NCBI RefSeq assembly: GCF_932526225.1
Contig: NC_064042.1
Location: 10,616,540 to 10,680,539, forward strand
Source of the DNA: Nematostella vectensis
Taxonomy: Eukaryota; Cnidaria; Anthozoa; Actiniaria; Edwardsiidae
Length of the DNA stretch: 64,000 nt
Reading direction: 5' to 3'
The notes under the pieces were generated by a model, which saw nothing but the letters and a program-made list of their open reading frames with translations, was not told the origin of the DNA and ran no database searches. The translations under genes and the position numbers were made by a program. Each line of letters starts with the position of its first letter. Position 1 is the stretch's first letter. Shown here one piece after another: positions 1 to 11,710 of the stretch.

Positions 1-300
1 CATCACGACAGCAACCAATTTCCAACTCAGGGACGGGTCTAAGGGGGGGGGGGGGGGGGAGGCGCCCACCTTTTTTCAGAAACTTGGCTTTAAAATACAA
101 GAAATATAAGGAAATATACGGAAGAACAATAAGTCCGACCCTCCCCTTTCTTGAAACTTTTGCTCCCCCCCCTTTTTTGAACTTCTGGACCCGCCCCTGC
201 ACCTGAATGAATAATACTGCTAATCAATCGACTACATTTATTTTCTATTCCATCGATGTGTTCCCAAAACTATAAACATAAAGGTTCACTGACAACTTAC

Positions 301-454
301 TGACACTCTTGTCAAGAACGTACGGCACAACTCCCCCTGGCCAGCGGCCCTGCTGTCTCAGGCCACGCGCAGTAGCTCCCACAGAGCCCGGGTCCTGGCC
401 GTGCTCAGCGGCCCGTATTTGCTCAGCGGTGAACATAATATCCCCCTCGAACAA
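301..454 (-). CDS. Astacin metalloprotease exon, copy 1 (propeptide/mature junction)
   Basis: Duplicate of the exon at 27088-27241. It encodes the end of the propeptide (FEGDIMFTAEQ) and the start of the mature enzyme (RWPGGVVPYVLDKSV), both typical of astacins. A splice donor (A|GTAAGT) follows at 300-301, and a plausible acceptor precedes the TTG codon at 454. The downstream exons with the zinc site would lie left of the window, so it cannot be said whether this copy is functional. The reading frame is intact. Confidence 0.75.
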
Positions 455-2139
455 CTGGTAGCCTAATATGGAAAGTTCAACATGGCATCGTAGTGCATTA
501 TGGGCCCGAGACTTTGAGCACAAATACTTTTTTTTTAAATCGGACTTTTTCTTTTGGTTTCCAAAATTGGAAATTCTCACCATTCTATAAAATTGAATTC
601 TTCATTGCATTGGGTTTTAGGATTGTCCAAATTCGCAGTAAGGTAGTTGGTCAGTGCTGCGAAATGAATACCATCTGCATCATAGGGTTTTTGTTGGACC
701 TACGGAGTTCAAGTGTCAAGTGAACCCTAATTGCAGATTATGATTCTCGCTGCATCTATAAACTATAAGTCCAAAATCACTCCCCCCCCCCCCCCCGCAA
801 AAAAAGTTCCCATTTTCTCAAACAGTTTCTTTTTGAAATTCTGATTTCCCAAATTTTTTTTTTTTAATCCCGACCCCGTCAAACATTCCTGAATCGCGGT
901 TGGTTCTCCTCGGAATCCCGGTAAAAAAAATGCTAAACCCCGCATCCCCCAAAAAGTAAGTAAGTTCACCGATCCGTTATTTCCGTTTCCTTACCATTTT
1001 CCCGCCTTTCTCTATCATGCGGTGACGCCACGACGCTGGCGATTAAAGCAACAAAAATCCACAACATCTTTTACTCCAAGACGGCTCCAATGCAGTATTA
1101 GCACCTCGGTTAACAAGACCACGAGAAGAGTCTTGTACAAGGAATACACTCCGTGGTTATACACGGAAGGGGGCGTGACTAGTCGCGCCCCAAGGGAGGG
1201 AGGGATAGGGACAATATTTGCCTCATTTAAAACGTCATGGCTGCAAGCTTTGACAGTCTCCCCATAGACTGACTGCCGTTTGAATTGTACAAGATTCATA
1301 AATATTTTTATGTAATTCCCTAATACTATAATATTTTTATATGGTGTTTTAGATCGAAACAGTCAGATCCTCTGTTAGTTTATTTTTCGACTGTTCTTTT
1401 GCAAACATGACACAAATTATGAACTAAATTTACAATGAGTGTCCCCTCAGCTGTTCGCCGTGTAACCGCTGTGTACATCACACATCATTTTACGTGGTGA
1501 CAGCGAGGTCTATTGGGGCGTACCGTGTACAGGGTTTCTGTGTTATAGGATATTGTGCATCGTCAGTGAACAATGCTGTTTGAGCAAGTAGCTCTATTTT
1601 GAGTTCGCCTTATTTGAACTCGAGTCATTTGTACAAATACAATGACAAATACACCTTTTTGGGGGGTTGCCGTGTGTAATTATAGTGTAACAATATCACC
1701 TAACCACGATACGAGGTTACTATTGTTACAAACAAAGTTTAACGGGAAGTCTAAGCTTATATAAAAAGTTGGCCCTTGTACAACTTTGTTTTATTTTTCC
1801 TGTCAAATTTCGCCCCCTTATTTGATCAGGTCTGCGTTTCAAAGTATGATTGTAAATGTTGTCTACGACGGAATCATGCGATTGACTGTGAAAGTTATCC
1901 TTTCGGTTACGACACTGCAGAGGGGCGAAAACCGGAATTGCTATGCTAAAAGTTAGGCAGGATAACAAACGATTAACTTTGACATGGGTCACTTGACCCT
2001 TGAGGGGGGGGGGTCATTGTGAAACTTGCAGATAGCTATAAATAAATCTTAAACTTGTAGCATTATTTTCCCGTATTCCGGGAAAATAAGGCATCGAGTA
2101 TCGCGAAACTGTGAAAATATTCGAGCTAGGTACTGAGAC

Positions 2140-2935
2140 TGACTGAGAGGTTGGTATAAGCCTGTGAGTTGGTATAAGCCTGTGAGTTTGTAAGCCTGTG
2201 AGTTGGTAAGCCTGTAAGTTGGTACGCCTGTGAGTTGGTATAAGCCTGTGAGTTGGTATAAGCCTGTGAGTTGGTATAAGCCTGTGAGTTGGTATAAGCC
2301 TGTGAGTTGGTATAAGCCTGTGAGTTGGTAAGCCTGTGAGTTGGTAAGCCTGTGAGTTGTAAGTCTGTGAGTTGGTAAGCCTGTGAGTTGGTATGTCTGT
2401 GGGTTGGTAAGCCTGTGAGTTGGTATGTCTGTGGGTTGGTATAAACCTGTGAGTTGGTAAGCCTGTGAGTTGGTATAAGCCTGTGAGTTGGTAAGCCTGT
2501 GAGTTGGTATAAGCCTGTGAGTTGGTATGTCTGTGGGTTGGTAAGCCTGTGAGTTGGTATGTCTGTGGGTTGGTAAGCCTGTGAGTTGGTAAGCCTGTGA
2601 GTTGGTATAAGTCTGTGGGTTGGTAAGCCTGTGAGTTGGTATAAGCCTGTGAGTTGGTATAAGCCTGTGAGTTGGTATAAGCCTGTGAGTTGGTATAAGC
2701 CTGTGGGTTGGTATAAGCCTGTGAGTTGGTATAAGCCTGTGAGTTGGTATAAGCCTGTGAGTTGGTATAAGCCTGTGAGTTGGTATAAGCCTGTGAGTTG
2801 GTATAAGCCTGTGAGTTGGTATAAGCATGTGGGTTGGTATAAGCCTGTGAGTTGGTATAAGCCTGTGAGTTGGTATAAGCCTGTGAGTTGGTAAGTCTGT
2901 GAGTTGGTGAGCCTGTGAGTTGGTATGTCTGTGAT
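2140..2935. repeat. Minisatellite of 18/16-bp units, copy 1
   Basis: Tandem array of the unit GGTATAAGCCTGTGAGTT (18 bp), mixed with 16-bp variants that lack two bases (GGTAAGCC...) or read GGTATGTCTGTGGGTT. It lies just upstream of the PELP1 last exon, so it is intronic there. Stop codons are absent in several frames simply because the unit has none, giving long spurious open frames on both strands. The matching array in copy 2 (28945-30990) is about 2.5 times longer. Confidence 0.97.
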
Positions 2936-3042
2936 TCCGTAACAGTACGGTGACAGTAAAACGAAAGATGACTGAACCTTTAGGGAAATAGTTTTTACCA
3001 TTTACTGCATGTTTTAATCAAACTACATTGCGTGTTTTTCAG

Positions 3043-3144
3043 GGATGCTCCCTGAAGCAAGCAGAGGACGACATGGAGGCAATGTTGGCATCGTTTGTGA
3101 ATTCCTCTCCCGACTCGGATGAATTAGATCATTACGAGCTCTAG
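3043..3144 (+). CDS. PELP1: PELP1-like last exon, copy 1
   Basis: Thirty-four codons ending in TAG after a strong acceptor (GTGTTTTTCAG). The peptide contains AEDDMEAMLASFVNSSPDSDE and resembles the conserved C-terminus of vertebrate PELP1 (DDTAAMLADFIDCPPDD). The same exon at 31102-31203 is the presumed end of the PELP1-like gene that starts before 21 kb. The upstream exons belonging to this copy would be outside the window to the left, or this is an orphan exon produced by the duplication. Confidence 0.6.
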   Translation, partial: GCSLKQAEDDMEAMLASFVNSSPDSDELDHYEL

Positions 3145-3343
3145 ATATGCGAATACAGGCCCGTACCCAGGATTATTCTTGGGGGCGTGCGAAATCGGAA
3201 AAAGTGGACCTAATTTTTTGGGGGGAGGGAGTTTTCTGATAAAAATCTGATCAGAGGGTTTTTTATGCCTTGGCAGGATCTCCATGGGACGTTTATTGTC
3301 GGATTTGGCTACAAATAAAGTCTGACTAATGACATACCAGAGT

Positions 3344-3530
3344 AGCCTACTTGTAGGCTTTGATAGCTTTTCCGGCACGAAAACCTCACGCCCGCCATCT
3401 TGGATAACGCGCTCCGCAGGGGGCGCATTCCGCCCTCCCCCTGCGGAGCGCGTTATCCAAGATGGCGGCACACTTCGTGTTTTCGGGGTTTTCGTGCCGG
3501 AAAAACTATCAAAGCCTACAAGTATGCTAA
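3344..3530. mobile_element. Long-TIR MITE with 9-bp target duplication (MULE-like), copy 1
   Basis: A nearly complete foldback element: its two halves are inverted copies that share the AGGCTTTGATAG and CCGCCATCTTGGATAACG arms. It is flanked by the 9-bp direct repeat TACCAGAGT at 3335-3343 and 3531-3539. A 9-bp duplication with long terminal inverted repeats is characteristic of Mutator-like elements. No coding capacity. The duplicated copy is at 31403-31589. Confidence 0.8.
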
Positions 3531-3876
3531 TACCAGAGTGATCTAGCTTATGCTTTATAGTTTTGTCTACAAATAGCACGTCTATTGAGAACCGAAAGTG
3601 GACTTAAGGCCGTTGTGGGAGCGTGCGTACTCTCTCCTCAATCAGCCCATTCTTTAGAGGTATTCAGGATTCCTATGGTTTCCCTTGATGCAAGAGGGGC
3701 TTGGGAGATCTAAATCAGAGAACGCAACGTCACATCAAACACAGGAAACATAAAACATCAAGGGAACGAACACCAGAAACTTGGCCGCCAATTATCTTAA
3801 ACTTATTTGCATAAAAGCTACCACTGCTCACCCCCAATTGACCAATACTAAGTATGTGCCTTTGTCTTTTGGTTAA

Positions 3877-4111
3877 AGCCGCATTGTCACCAGTTTACTT
3901 CCGGGAACCTCAACCGTTAAAAGACAAAAGAATCCATTATAATCCGAGATATATAACAGGCCATCCGTTCTTAATTATCAATCACAACCTCAAAGAAACT
4001 TCCAATAGACATACTGCTTTCAATATTTTGAAGTATTTTTCGCGTTTTCCGTTAAAAATCATCTGAGATTGTTACGTAATCAACCGGAAGTAAACTGGTG
4101 ATAATGCGGCT
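3877..4111. mobile_element. TTAA-flanked MITE, family A, copy 1
   Basis: Terminal inverted repeats AGCCGCATTGTCACCAGTTT / AAACTGGTGATAATGCGGCT flanked by TTAA on both sides (3873-3876, 4112-4115). TTAA target sites are typical of piggyBac-like transposition, so this is probably a non-autonomous derivative of such an element. Related copies are at 20976, 25226 (truncated), 32288 and 43881. Confidence 0.85.
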
Positions 4112-5216
4112 TTAATTGTCTGTGGAATAATGTGGGAACTGTTTGCATGGGGCTTAACAGTCGGGCCTTATCCAGGGGGGGGTGTTTCAGGGTATTCTGA
4201 AGAACCCCCAATTTGACTGAAAGGTTCACTCTATTGAAGGAAATATGAGTACCACTTTGAGCTAGGACGAGCTACCTAAGAGAAAATGGTCCAAACAAAC
4301 CCCCCCCTGCTCAAAATCCTGGCTACGGGCCTGTCAGGAAAACAAGGCTCATGGGTAAAGTGGATTGAAGTAGTGCAAGAGGCATTCAATACTAAAACCT
4401 CCTATACAGTTTTTCTGACCTAAATCACACTATTGCTTGAGCCCAATGTGTAGGAGACTAAACCTCTATGCTCTGGACCAGTTCTTTTACAGCATACCAA
4501 ACCTGGGCTATTACTAGAACTAAAAATAATAATTGCCTTCCCCTTGCTCTTATTGGGGCATGATTGGGAGTTACTGTAATGTTGCCTGATGTTAAGGTCT
4601 TGCCAATAAACAAACAACTAACCCAATAGGAATGTCTCATTTGATGAAATATAAAAAGAGTTTTCCCCTGCTAATATAGTTTACATCTCAAATATTAAAA
4701 TCCTCAGCTTTTTTAACCAAATTCGTTGTATCACACCCTCCATTTTCAAAACTCGAAAAAAATTGCTGCATTTTCTTATCCATCAATAATCATATTCTAG
4801 CATAAAAACCACTTGCCAATGCAATTGTTTGGGAAAAGCTAGAGTCATGTTTTTAACTGAACTTGAAAGAGGCAAGCTTATTTACACCTGCCTCCTTCCA
4901 TGTTTGACAGATCCGAAAATGCACCAAAGCATTGAAACTGCAACAACAAATTTGGCTATATGTTAGATTTACAATTAAGATTTGGGATTTAAGTTGTTTG
5001 GTTGAAACGGATCCGAGAATATATCACAAATTGAAAAATTCAAGGGTTGAGCAATTAAAATAAAGCCTCACATAAAACGTGTCAAGCTTCCCAGCCTACA
5101 AAAAAATATATCTTTATAATACTCCATACTTTTTTTATAAAAATGTAAAAAAGATTTCAAGAAGTAGAAATGTTAAAATTTTTTTACCAAACTGTACTTA
5201 TTCAAAAAAAACTCCC

Positions 5217-5660
5217 TTATTTTTCATGACAGTCATCCTTTCTTGTAGTCCTAGTAGATGTTACATGCTTACGTAACAAGTAGCCATCTACTGTCCCTTT
5301 GCAGCGTTCCAATCTTTGCTCCTCCCGAGCCTCAGCGTTCAATTCTTTCTGCAGTCTTAGTGCAAGCTTAAAATCTTCCTCCTCTTGTAGCTGTTTTTGT
5401 TTCAGCAACTCTGCATACACAGGATCAACCTCAGACAAGGCAGCAAGGTTATCTTGGGAAAGAGTTTCGGCACTAGAGTAACCGTCAGAGTTGCTTTCAC
5501 ACCTTTGGTTGTGCTGAGTGGGTGTTTCGTCCTTAGATTTCGGACTGAACCATTTCATTAAAGTAGGTAATTGTTTCTTTGTTGTTTTTTGAGCTTGTTT
5601 TACAGTAGAGCTTGGAGAGGTTGAGTCCTGATCCACAGTGGTTGGTGCTGCTGGGGTAAC
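5217..5660 (-). pseudogene. RNF168: Orphan duplicate of the RNF168-like last exon
   Basis: Duplicate of exon 4 of the RNF168-like gene (33634-34077). It encodes the second ubiquitin-interacting segment (AELLKQKQLQEEEDFKLAL) and the LR motif. The frame is open. In the LR motif this copy reads RCKGTVDGYLLR where the intact gene has RRKGTVDGYLLR. The duplication breakpoint at about 6044 removes exons 1-3, so the RING domain is absent. The sequence could only be expressed as part of another transcript. Called a pseudogene fragment on structure, although it has no internal stop. Confidence 0.75.
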
Positions 5661-6044
5661 CTTTTTAATAACAATGATCATCAGTAGTGGACATAAGACT
5701 TCAAATAAGGGGAGACATCGACTATTCAAAATACATTATACACCCGTTTCAATAAAGGTTGTCAGTGCAAATGGCAGTTCTACAATTGAAAGTAGCCACG
5801 TGTCTCGAAGAATATGGATAAATCAAAACAATTATCCATTAAAGTTACCAATGCTACTGTAGGCTCTGATATTGTTGGACTTTGTTTAACACCTTTAATT
5901 TTACCAATAATTAGTATCCATAAGCCATTTGCACAGACAACCTTTTGTGAAATAGGTATATTTCCCCACCCTTTGCATTTGAATTGTATCTTATATTTTA
6001 TACAACCCTATCATTACATCTTACCCAGTCCCAGAGCTTCTCCT

Positions 6045-6912
6045 CAATAATCAAGGTAAAGTTAAGTAGAATAAAATAGTTAAAAGACTACAATGAAAAT
6101 GCAGGGTGGCAAAAACAAGTTGGACTCGAGTCGCCCGTAAACTGAACCAACGCGCTCAATCAACAATGCACTTAGAACCCACTGGTAGAAAAACTCCAAG
6201 CAGTATTACACAACAACGCAATCCGATCGCAATCACTAACTCTTTGTCATCAACCCAACTGTGACTGGCCTACCGTGAGACTGACACAACAACAGCGCAT
6301 CGCAATCAGGGCTCAGAGAAATATGCAAATCCTTCGCAGAATTTACAGGCGACTGATTTCGGAGCTGAATAAATTATTGTTTGTAAGTGAAGAATTATCC
6401 AAAATATCACTTAAGCTTATGGTGAAAACACAAAGTACAGTTTCAAACACAAGAAAACTAAGCCGGAAAAACAGGAGACAACATGGGAAGTCAGTTTTTG
6501 TCGTAGGACAAAACGGCGGACAAAACAGTGTGACAGAGTCACAACAGTAAAAATATAGAAATGGCGGGAAAGACTCACGAAGTGCAACCAGTTTAGTCAA
6601 GAAAGGCTACAGGAGAAACCTTATGGCAAAAGAAAACCCTCTTGTATTACCTTATGACCCTTCGCCTGTGATATTTGTGATACTCATGCGACTTCAATGA
6701 TGCAACGCTGCATTCAAGAAATCCAAAAAATTTCAATTTTCAATACGCGAATTTCTGCCTTAAAATAAACTAATATTGCTATTCTCCAACTCTTCTATAT
6801 AGTCAGTAAATGAGAATGAATGTTGTAATGGTTTGATGTCTGGCGAAATACCTTGAAGGCTCCACAACTCTCCACCTCGCGCTCGCTTCACTGCAAGGGT
6901 CAATCAACAAAT
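6045..6912. other. Intergenic stretch without recognised gene
   Basis: Unique sequence to the right of the duplication breakpoint. Short open frames exist (one of 91 codons at 6275-6550), but none shows a recognisable domain and the opposite strand is open over the same stretch. No RNA gene was seen. Confidence 0.5.
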
Positions 6913-7362
6913 GCGTGCATCCGGTTTCAAAAAGAATTTCTCTTTCCTTTGTATTTTTCCAGGCCAGCGAAATACAAAGAAAAGAGGCCTCTGCTAGCAG
7001 GGAATGAAACCGGATACATGCAGGCTAAAAATCGACTTGTCTATGGGCTTATATATTGGAGCAAAGTTGAGTCGTCTCCCGGGAGAGGAGGAGGTTGTTC
7101 AGGGTAAAAGTGATAGGGAAGAACACTTTCTTGCCCAATTTACAAAGTACTTAGAAATACTCTTTCCCAAAAACTAAATAGGCATTTCCCAAACTTTACA
7201 GATTTAATAGCTCAAAAAAAAAAACCACAGCATTGTAGCAAAATACATTTATGACTGCTTTTTAATTAGACAATCTTACTTATAAATATTAGAGAATAAT
7301 GGCCTTTGTACATCTTTGTTAACGGCGCTCTAATAAATCTATCTGTCTGATGCCCGTCGGGA
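6913..7362 (+). mobile_element. LINE 3'-end-like repeat with internal hairpin, copy 1
   Basis: Direct repeat of 8489-8985. The first about 170 bases form a hairpin (arms around CATCCGGTTTC and CCTTTGTATTTTTCC). The rest reads, with frameshifts, like the C-terminal end of a LINE reverse transcriptase ORF (an EEHFL...CPIY...L pattern), followed by a tail containing AATAAA. It is probably a dead 3'-truncated retrotransposon fragment. The family assignment is inferred from this short motif only. Confidence 0.45.
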
Positions 7363-8488
7363 AATTCGAGAAATTCGGCTTGTCATCATTATTTTGCAAT
7401 CGGCTTGTCATCATTATTTTGCAATCGTCTTGTTATCTATGCCTAAAAAACACACGGCTGCAATCTGTGAAGCTTAACCCTTTAGGATTTGAAAGAATTT
7501 TACAAATCGCGCTTAAACTGAATGCAAAGCAGCGCGGTAAAAAATGATTAAATTTCATAACGAAATTAAAATCAATTACGCGCGTGCCACATAATAATCT
7601 AGAAAACGTTGGGTCGTAGCGCCTCTTTCTGCGAACCCCTAGAAAATACCATTTCTAATTGAAAGGCCTATTTTCTCTCAGATTACGATTGAGTCCTGAA
7701 ATCGAAATCACCTAAAACTGTATGTTTCTTTTTTGTGCGTGGTTATAATTACAAACCGCTTTACCGTTCGATAATGGAGCTCCGGTTTCAGGAGTATAAA
7801 ATTTGCCAAAACTACAGTCTATTTAAGCATCATTATAACGCTGTGTTCCTACAGTAATAAGGCTATGTTTTGCAAATGTAGTAGAGCAACTTATTAAAGT
7901 ATTTAGAGTTTAACAGGGAAATTTCGCTCTGTGCGGCTCGATCGGGTTCACACTAGGCCTTCCATATAAAAATTGGCGGGAACAAACTGTTAGGATTGTT
8001 TACGTTAAAATACGAGAGTTTTACAAACTTTGACAAGCAAGATGTAAAAATATATATCTTACCTCGCGAATAGCGAAATCAGGTGGTTATTATGAGGGAC
8101 AATGTCGCTAAAAATTCGTTTTGTTCACTGCAACTACACAAGCTTGTGTAGTTGATTTGAATAACGGCGGGAAAGACATAAGGCAGATTCATTACCAGGC
8201 TCTTGCCGTCCAGGACTAAACAATGACTGTCACATTAACTATTACTATAAAATCAGGGTCTTTAACAACAAAAAGCTTTGAACCTTCTCGGACTGAGAAA
8301 CATTTAGATGGATAAAATTTGGTTAATCTTTGCATACACTGCCCCGAACTGTCGATGCGACTGTCACAGTGTCACAAACGAGTGTTAGCCTTGTCCCCTT
8401 TCTATTGGCTGAGGGGCTTATTCGTTAATGACGTCACTTCTGACACGAAGCCTGGCAAAACACTCGAAAGCGGCAAACCGACTAGCCT
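7363..8488. other. Intergenic stretch; perfect 24-bp palindrome at 8131-8154
   Basis: AT-rich sequence with no credible gene. The only structure noted is a perfect palindrome centred on AAGCTT at 8131-8154, flanked by ordinary sequence. A short duplicated motif (ATTTTGCAATCG) occurs near 7390-7430. Confidence 0.5.
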
Positions 8489-8985
8489 GCGTGCATCCGG
8501 TTTCAAAAAGAATTTTGAAACCGGTTCACTGCTAGCAGAGGCCTCTTTCCTTTGTATTTTTCCAGGCCAGCGAAATACAAAGAAACGAGGCCTCTGCTAG
8601 CAGGGAATGAAACCGGATACACGCAGGCTAAAAATCGACTTGTCTATGGGCTTATATATTGGAGCAAAGTTGAGTCGTCTCCAGGGAGAGGAAGGGGGGG
8701 GGGTTGTTCAGGGTAAAAGTGATAGGGAAGAACACTTTCTTGTCCTTTCTTGCCCAATTTACAAAGTACTTAGAAATACTCTTTCCCAAAAACTAAATAG
8801 GCATTTCCCAAACTTTACAGATTTAATAGCTCAAAAAAAAACCCCACAGCATTGTGGCAAAATACATTTATGACTGCTTTTTAATTAGACAATCTTACTT
8901 ATAATATTAGAGAATAATGGCCTTTGTACATCTTTGTTAACGGCGCTCTAATAAATCTATCTGTCTGATGCCCGTCGGGAATTTC
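8489..8985 (+). mobile_element. LINE 3'-end-like repeat with internal hairpin, copy 2
   Basis: Second copy of the repeat at 6913-7362. Here the hairpin is fuller: the outer arms at about 8484-8505 and 8608-8629 and the inner arms around GCTAGCAGAGGCCTC pair nearly perfectly. Downstream the frame reads CPIYKVLRNTLSQKLNRHF, similar to LINE reverse transcriptase C-termini, then the same 3' tail with AATAAA. It is non-functional and truncated. Confidence 0.45.
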
Positions 8986-10671
8986 GAAAAATACCCTTAA
9001 AATACCTGCACGACCCAAAATTGTCCTAAAAAGTACCCTATTTCTAAGAGAAAAGCCAATTTTTTCTCGAATACCCCCTAAAAAATACCTAAGGTCCGAT
9101 TTTTACCCCTAAAAAATACGACGAGAATCCCTATCAGGTCGACATGGGAAGAAACCCTCCCGGGCGTCTATGGCTTATAAGGGAAACTATTATCCGAGCG
9201 TTTCAGCATGAGATCAGTCGAGTACGACACGAATTCACACGTCTCACTACTACTTTCCCGCCATCTACACTCACCATGACAATCACTTTATTACAAAGTG
9301 GGGCGCATGCACCCTTTTCTGACCTTTGACCTCACTCGTGTCACGTGACAAAAAACACCTAAACCTACCCGTTGTTGACCTTTGAATCTCTTGTCTCGTC
9401 CATACTTCTGCCCCTTTTGTTACTAGCTGCTACTGGTATTCCCGTTTTCGCGCTCTCCTTTATACACAATTCCGGGGTTGGTGAACCCCTACCCCATACT
9501 CTCTTCTCTTCCCCTCCCGCCCTTTTTTCCCGCCATCTCAACTCACTAAATCGCAAAGCAAATCGTTTGGCAGCTAGGTAGATTAAGGCAAGGGCTTTAC
9601 CGTACAATGCAGCAGAAAATCGAAAATAATCAATAAAATATTCATGGTTGCATATATTGTCTTCAAAATTGTAACGATTATTTGATTCTTAATCCTTAAT
9701 CCGGAGATTCGAAAAAAAGTTTTCTATGAAAGATACCTTGAAATACTACACTATTAAAACAGATATGGAGGGCCCATCGAATTTCGAGAAAGTCCAATCA
9801 GAAGATGCATAAAATAAGCATTCCAATATCTTTATATGATAACTAAGGGATCATATGAGCTAGAATCAGCTGGATCGCTACGGACAAGAGTTTAGGTCGC
9901 ATTAAATAAAATTACTACAAAAAATACGTCTTCGAATTCAATTATCTGACCGGCCTTTAAGACTTGTTTTACAACAGGTCGTACTCATCCACCTATATTC
10001 TACAAGATATACACGAATTCTTGAAGTTGAGACTGCTTTTATTCTAATAAGTCTTGATTTTGAACTGGACTACGTGCATTTCCAAGTCCAACTATCCGTG
10101 CTGAAAACGTCCGCAGCCATTTTGTTTATACGCCGCCAAAGGAACTGGGCACTACAGATGAGTGTTTCTATAGGAATGGATCAGCGAATGGGAACTGAGG
10201 AACTCATTTACAAGGCTAGGGTACCAAGTAAAACATGGCGGACGAAGGAAAGGGAAATATCACAGAAGCCGGCGATGTAGGCTGTTTCCCACCGAGAATA
10301 AGTGTGTATTTTATGCCAATTAGCTGAAACATTAATCATTTGTTATTATATGTATTGTTTGTTTCCAATTTGATTAAATTCAATTTAATATAGGGTACGA
10401 ATTTGTATCTACCTGTGTGTTATTTTGATGAATGACGCAGCGTAATTTTGCTTGTCTTAGAAGCAAATAAGTTTCTCCTAAGCTTTAGAATTGGGCAACG
10501 TCTAATATTTAACCCAATATGCGTAATTCAACTCCTATAATATCCGAAACGTGACAGATTTTATCAGCCGCAATAAAAACAAGCTCAAATTTAGGCGGGA
10601 TTTTCGAAACGATTTATTGAGTTTACGGTCAAATCAAGTATTTCTCCTCAAATATACTATACTGTGTAGTA
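8986..10671. other. Intergenic stretch without recognised gene
   Basis: Begins with irregular repeats of an AAAATACC-like motif (about 8990-9120). Short open frames of 60-80 codons occur on both strands without recognisable domains. Confidence 0.45.
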
Positions 10672-11645
10672 ATGGCGGGGACTTTTGGTTGTGGATTTGC
10701 ACGAGTTGCGGTAAAACAGAGCTACCAGGAAGAAAAGGGGAAGCTCGAGAAAAAAATAGAGCAGCGTTGGCTAAGTTATCTGCACAAATTTGGCGGGGAG
10801 TTCCAACGTGTATTCCATGTCGACTTCACCACGTTCAGAAAGAGATCGCAGGCGCTAAACAACTCCATACGAAGAATAACACCATCTGCACGGGCAAGGT
10901 ACATTAAGCACTTTTCTTCGTTTAAATGGCAATCCCTGACAGAGAAAGAAAAAAAGAAGCACACTCTCCGTGATTGCAATGGATGCCTGACACACCATTA
11001 CCCAATGCATTCCCTGCTGGCTTCCATTCCAAATAATGTAAAAAACCAATTATAAACACTAAACCAGCCTTGGCTTTAATCAAGGAAGCGAAAAAGCAAG
11101 GAAAGGGAAAGAACAATCCGAGAGCAAGCGCCAAAGCTGCAAAATCGATCGCTAAGAATATATGTGCTAGCATCTCCGGTCCTTTTGAAAAACTGACTGG
11201 AATGACCTTTGCCAAGGCTCAAACCAAAGTCCCAAGTCTAGGCCTGCAACTAAAAAAATCTCGAAATCAGCTCAAACAAGAAAGGTGGCAGAGGGCGCTT
11301 ACAGAAAAGATACACATGCAAACACTGATGGCAAAGCAAGATTGCGATGTTCTCCTGGCCACGAGGCAGTCGTATTCTCAACAGGAAAAACAACGACTTG
11401 CTCTCTACTTCGAGACAAAAAGCGAGGCGTCGTCTCGTGTACTAAAGAGGAGGCACCTCGAAAACAACGGGAAATGTAAAAAAAAAGCGTCATTCACCAC
11501 CACCATGTGAAGTTGACTTTGACAAAGAAGGACTTCTTGGGGAAGATAATGACATGGCAGACAATACACAGGTTTGTTTATTTATTTTTTACCAAATACA
11601 TGTAACGTCAAACATTTTTTCCCCTTCTTCATCCTTTTCCCTCAT

Positions 11646-11710
<65 letters not shown>

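Larger units (their letters stand above)
1..6044 (+). repeat. Segmental duplication, copy 1 (left part cut by window edge)
   Basis: This block matches 26784-34467 base for base over long stretches, in the same orientation. The offset is 26,787 at the astacin exon, 28,059 at the PELP1 last exon and 28,417 at the RNF168 last exon. The steps are explained by a longer minisatellite and a SINE insertion in copy 2. The right breakpoint is at about 6044, inside what corresponds to RNF168 intron 3 in copy 2 (34467). The left end lies outside the window. The copy carries one astacin exon, the PELP1 last exon and the RNF168 last exon. It could be a true tandem duplication or an assembly artefact from two haplotypes. 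Confidence 0.93.

Noticed and set aside
1015-1299. 94-codon frame conserved in both duplication copies (also 27797-28081)
   Set aside because: Conservation is explained by the recent duplication at DNA level. Both strands are open and no domain is seen.
2049-3001. Open frames of about 260-290 codons on the - strand with LYQLTG/TNSQAY repeats
   Set aside because: They are produced by a stop-free minisatellite unit in an intron. Mixed 18/16-bp units change frame constantly and both strands are open.
3124-3579. 151-codon - strand frame conserved at 31183-31638
   Set aside because: It runs through a palindromic MITE and the antisense of the PELP1 last exon; a shadow frame.
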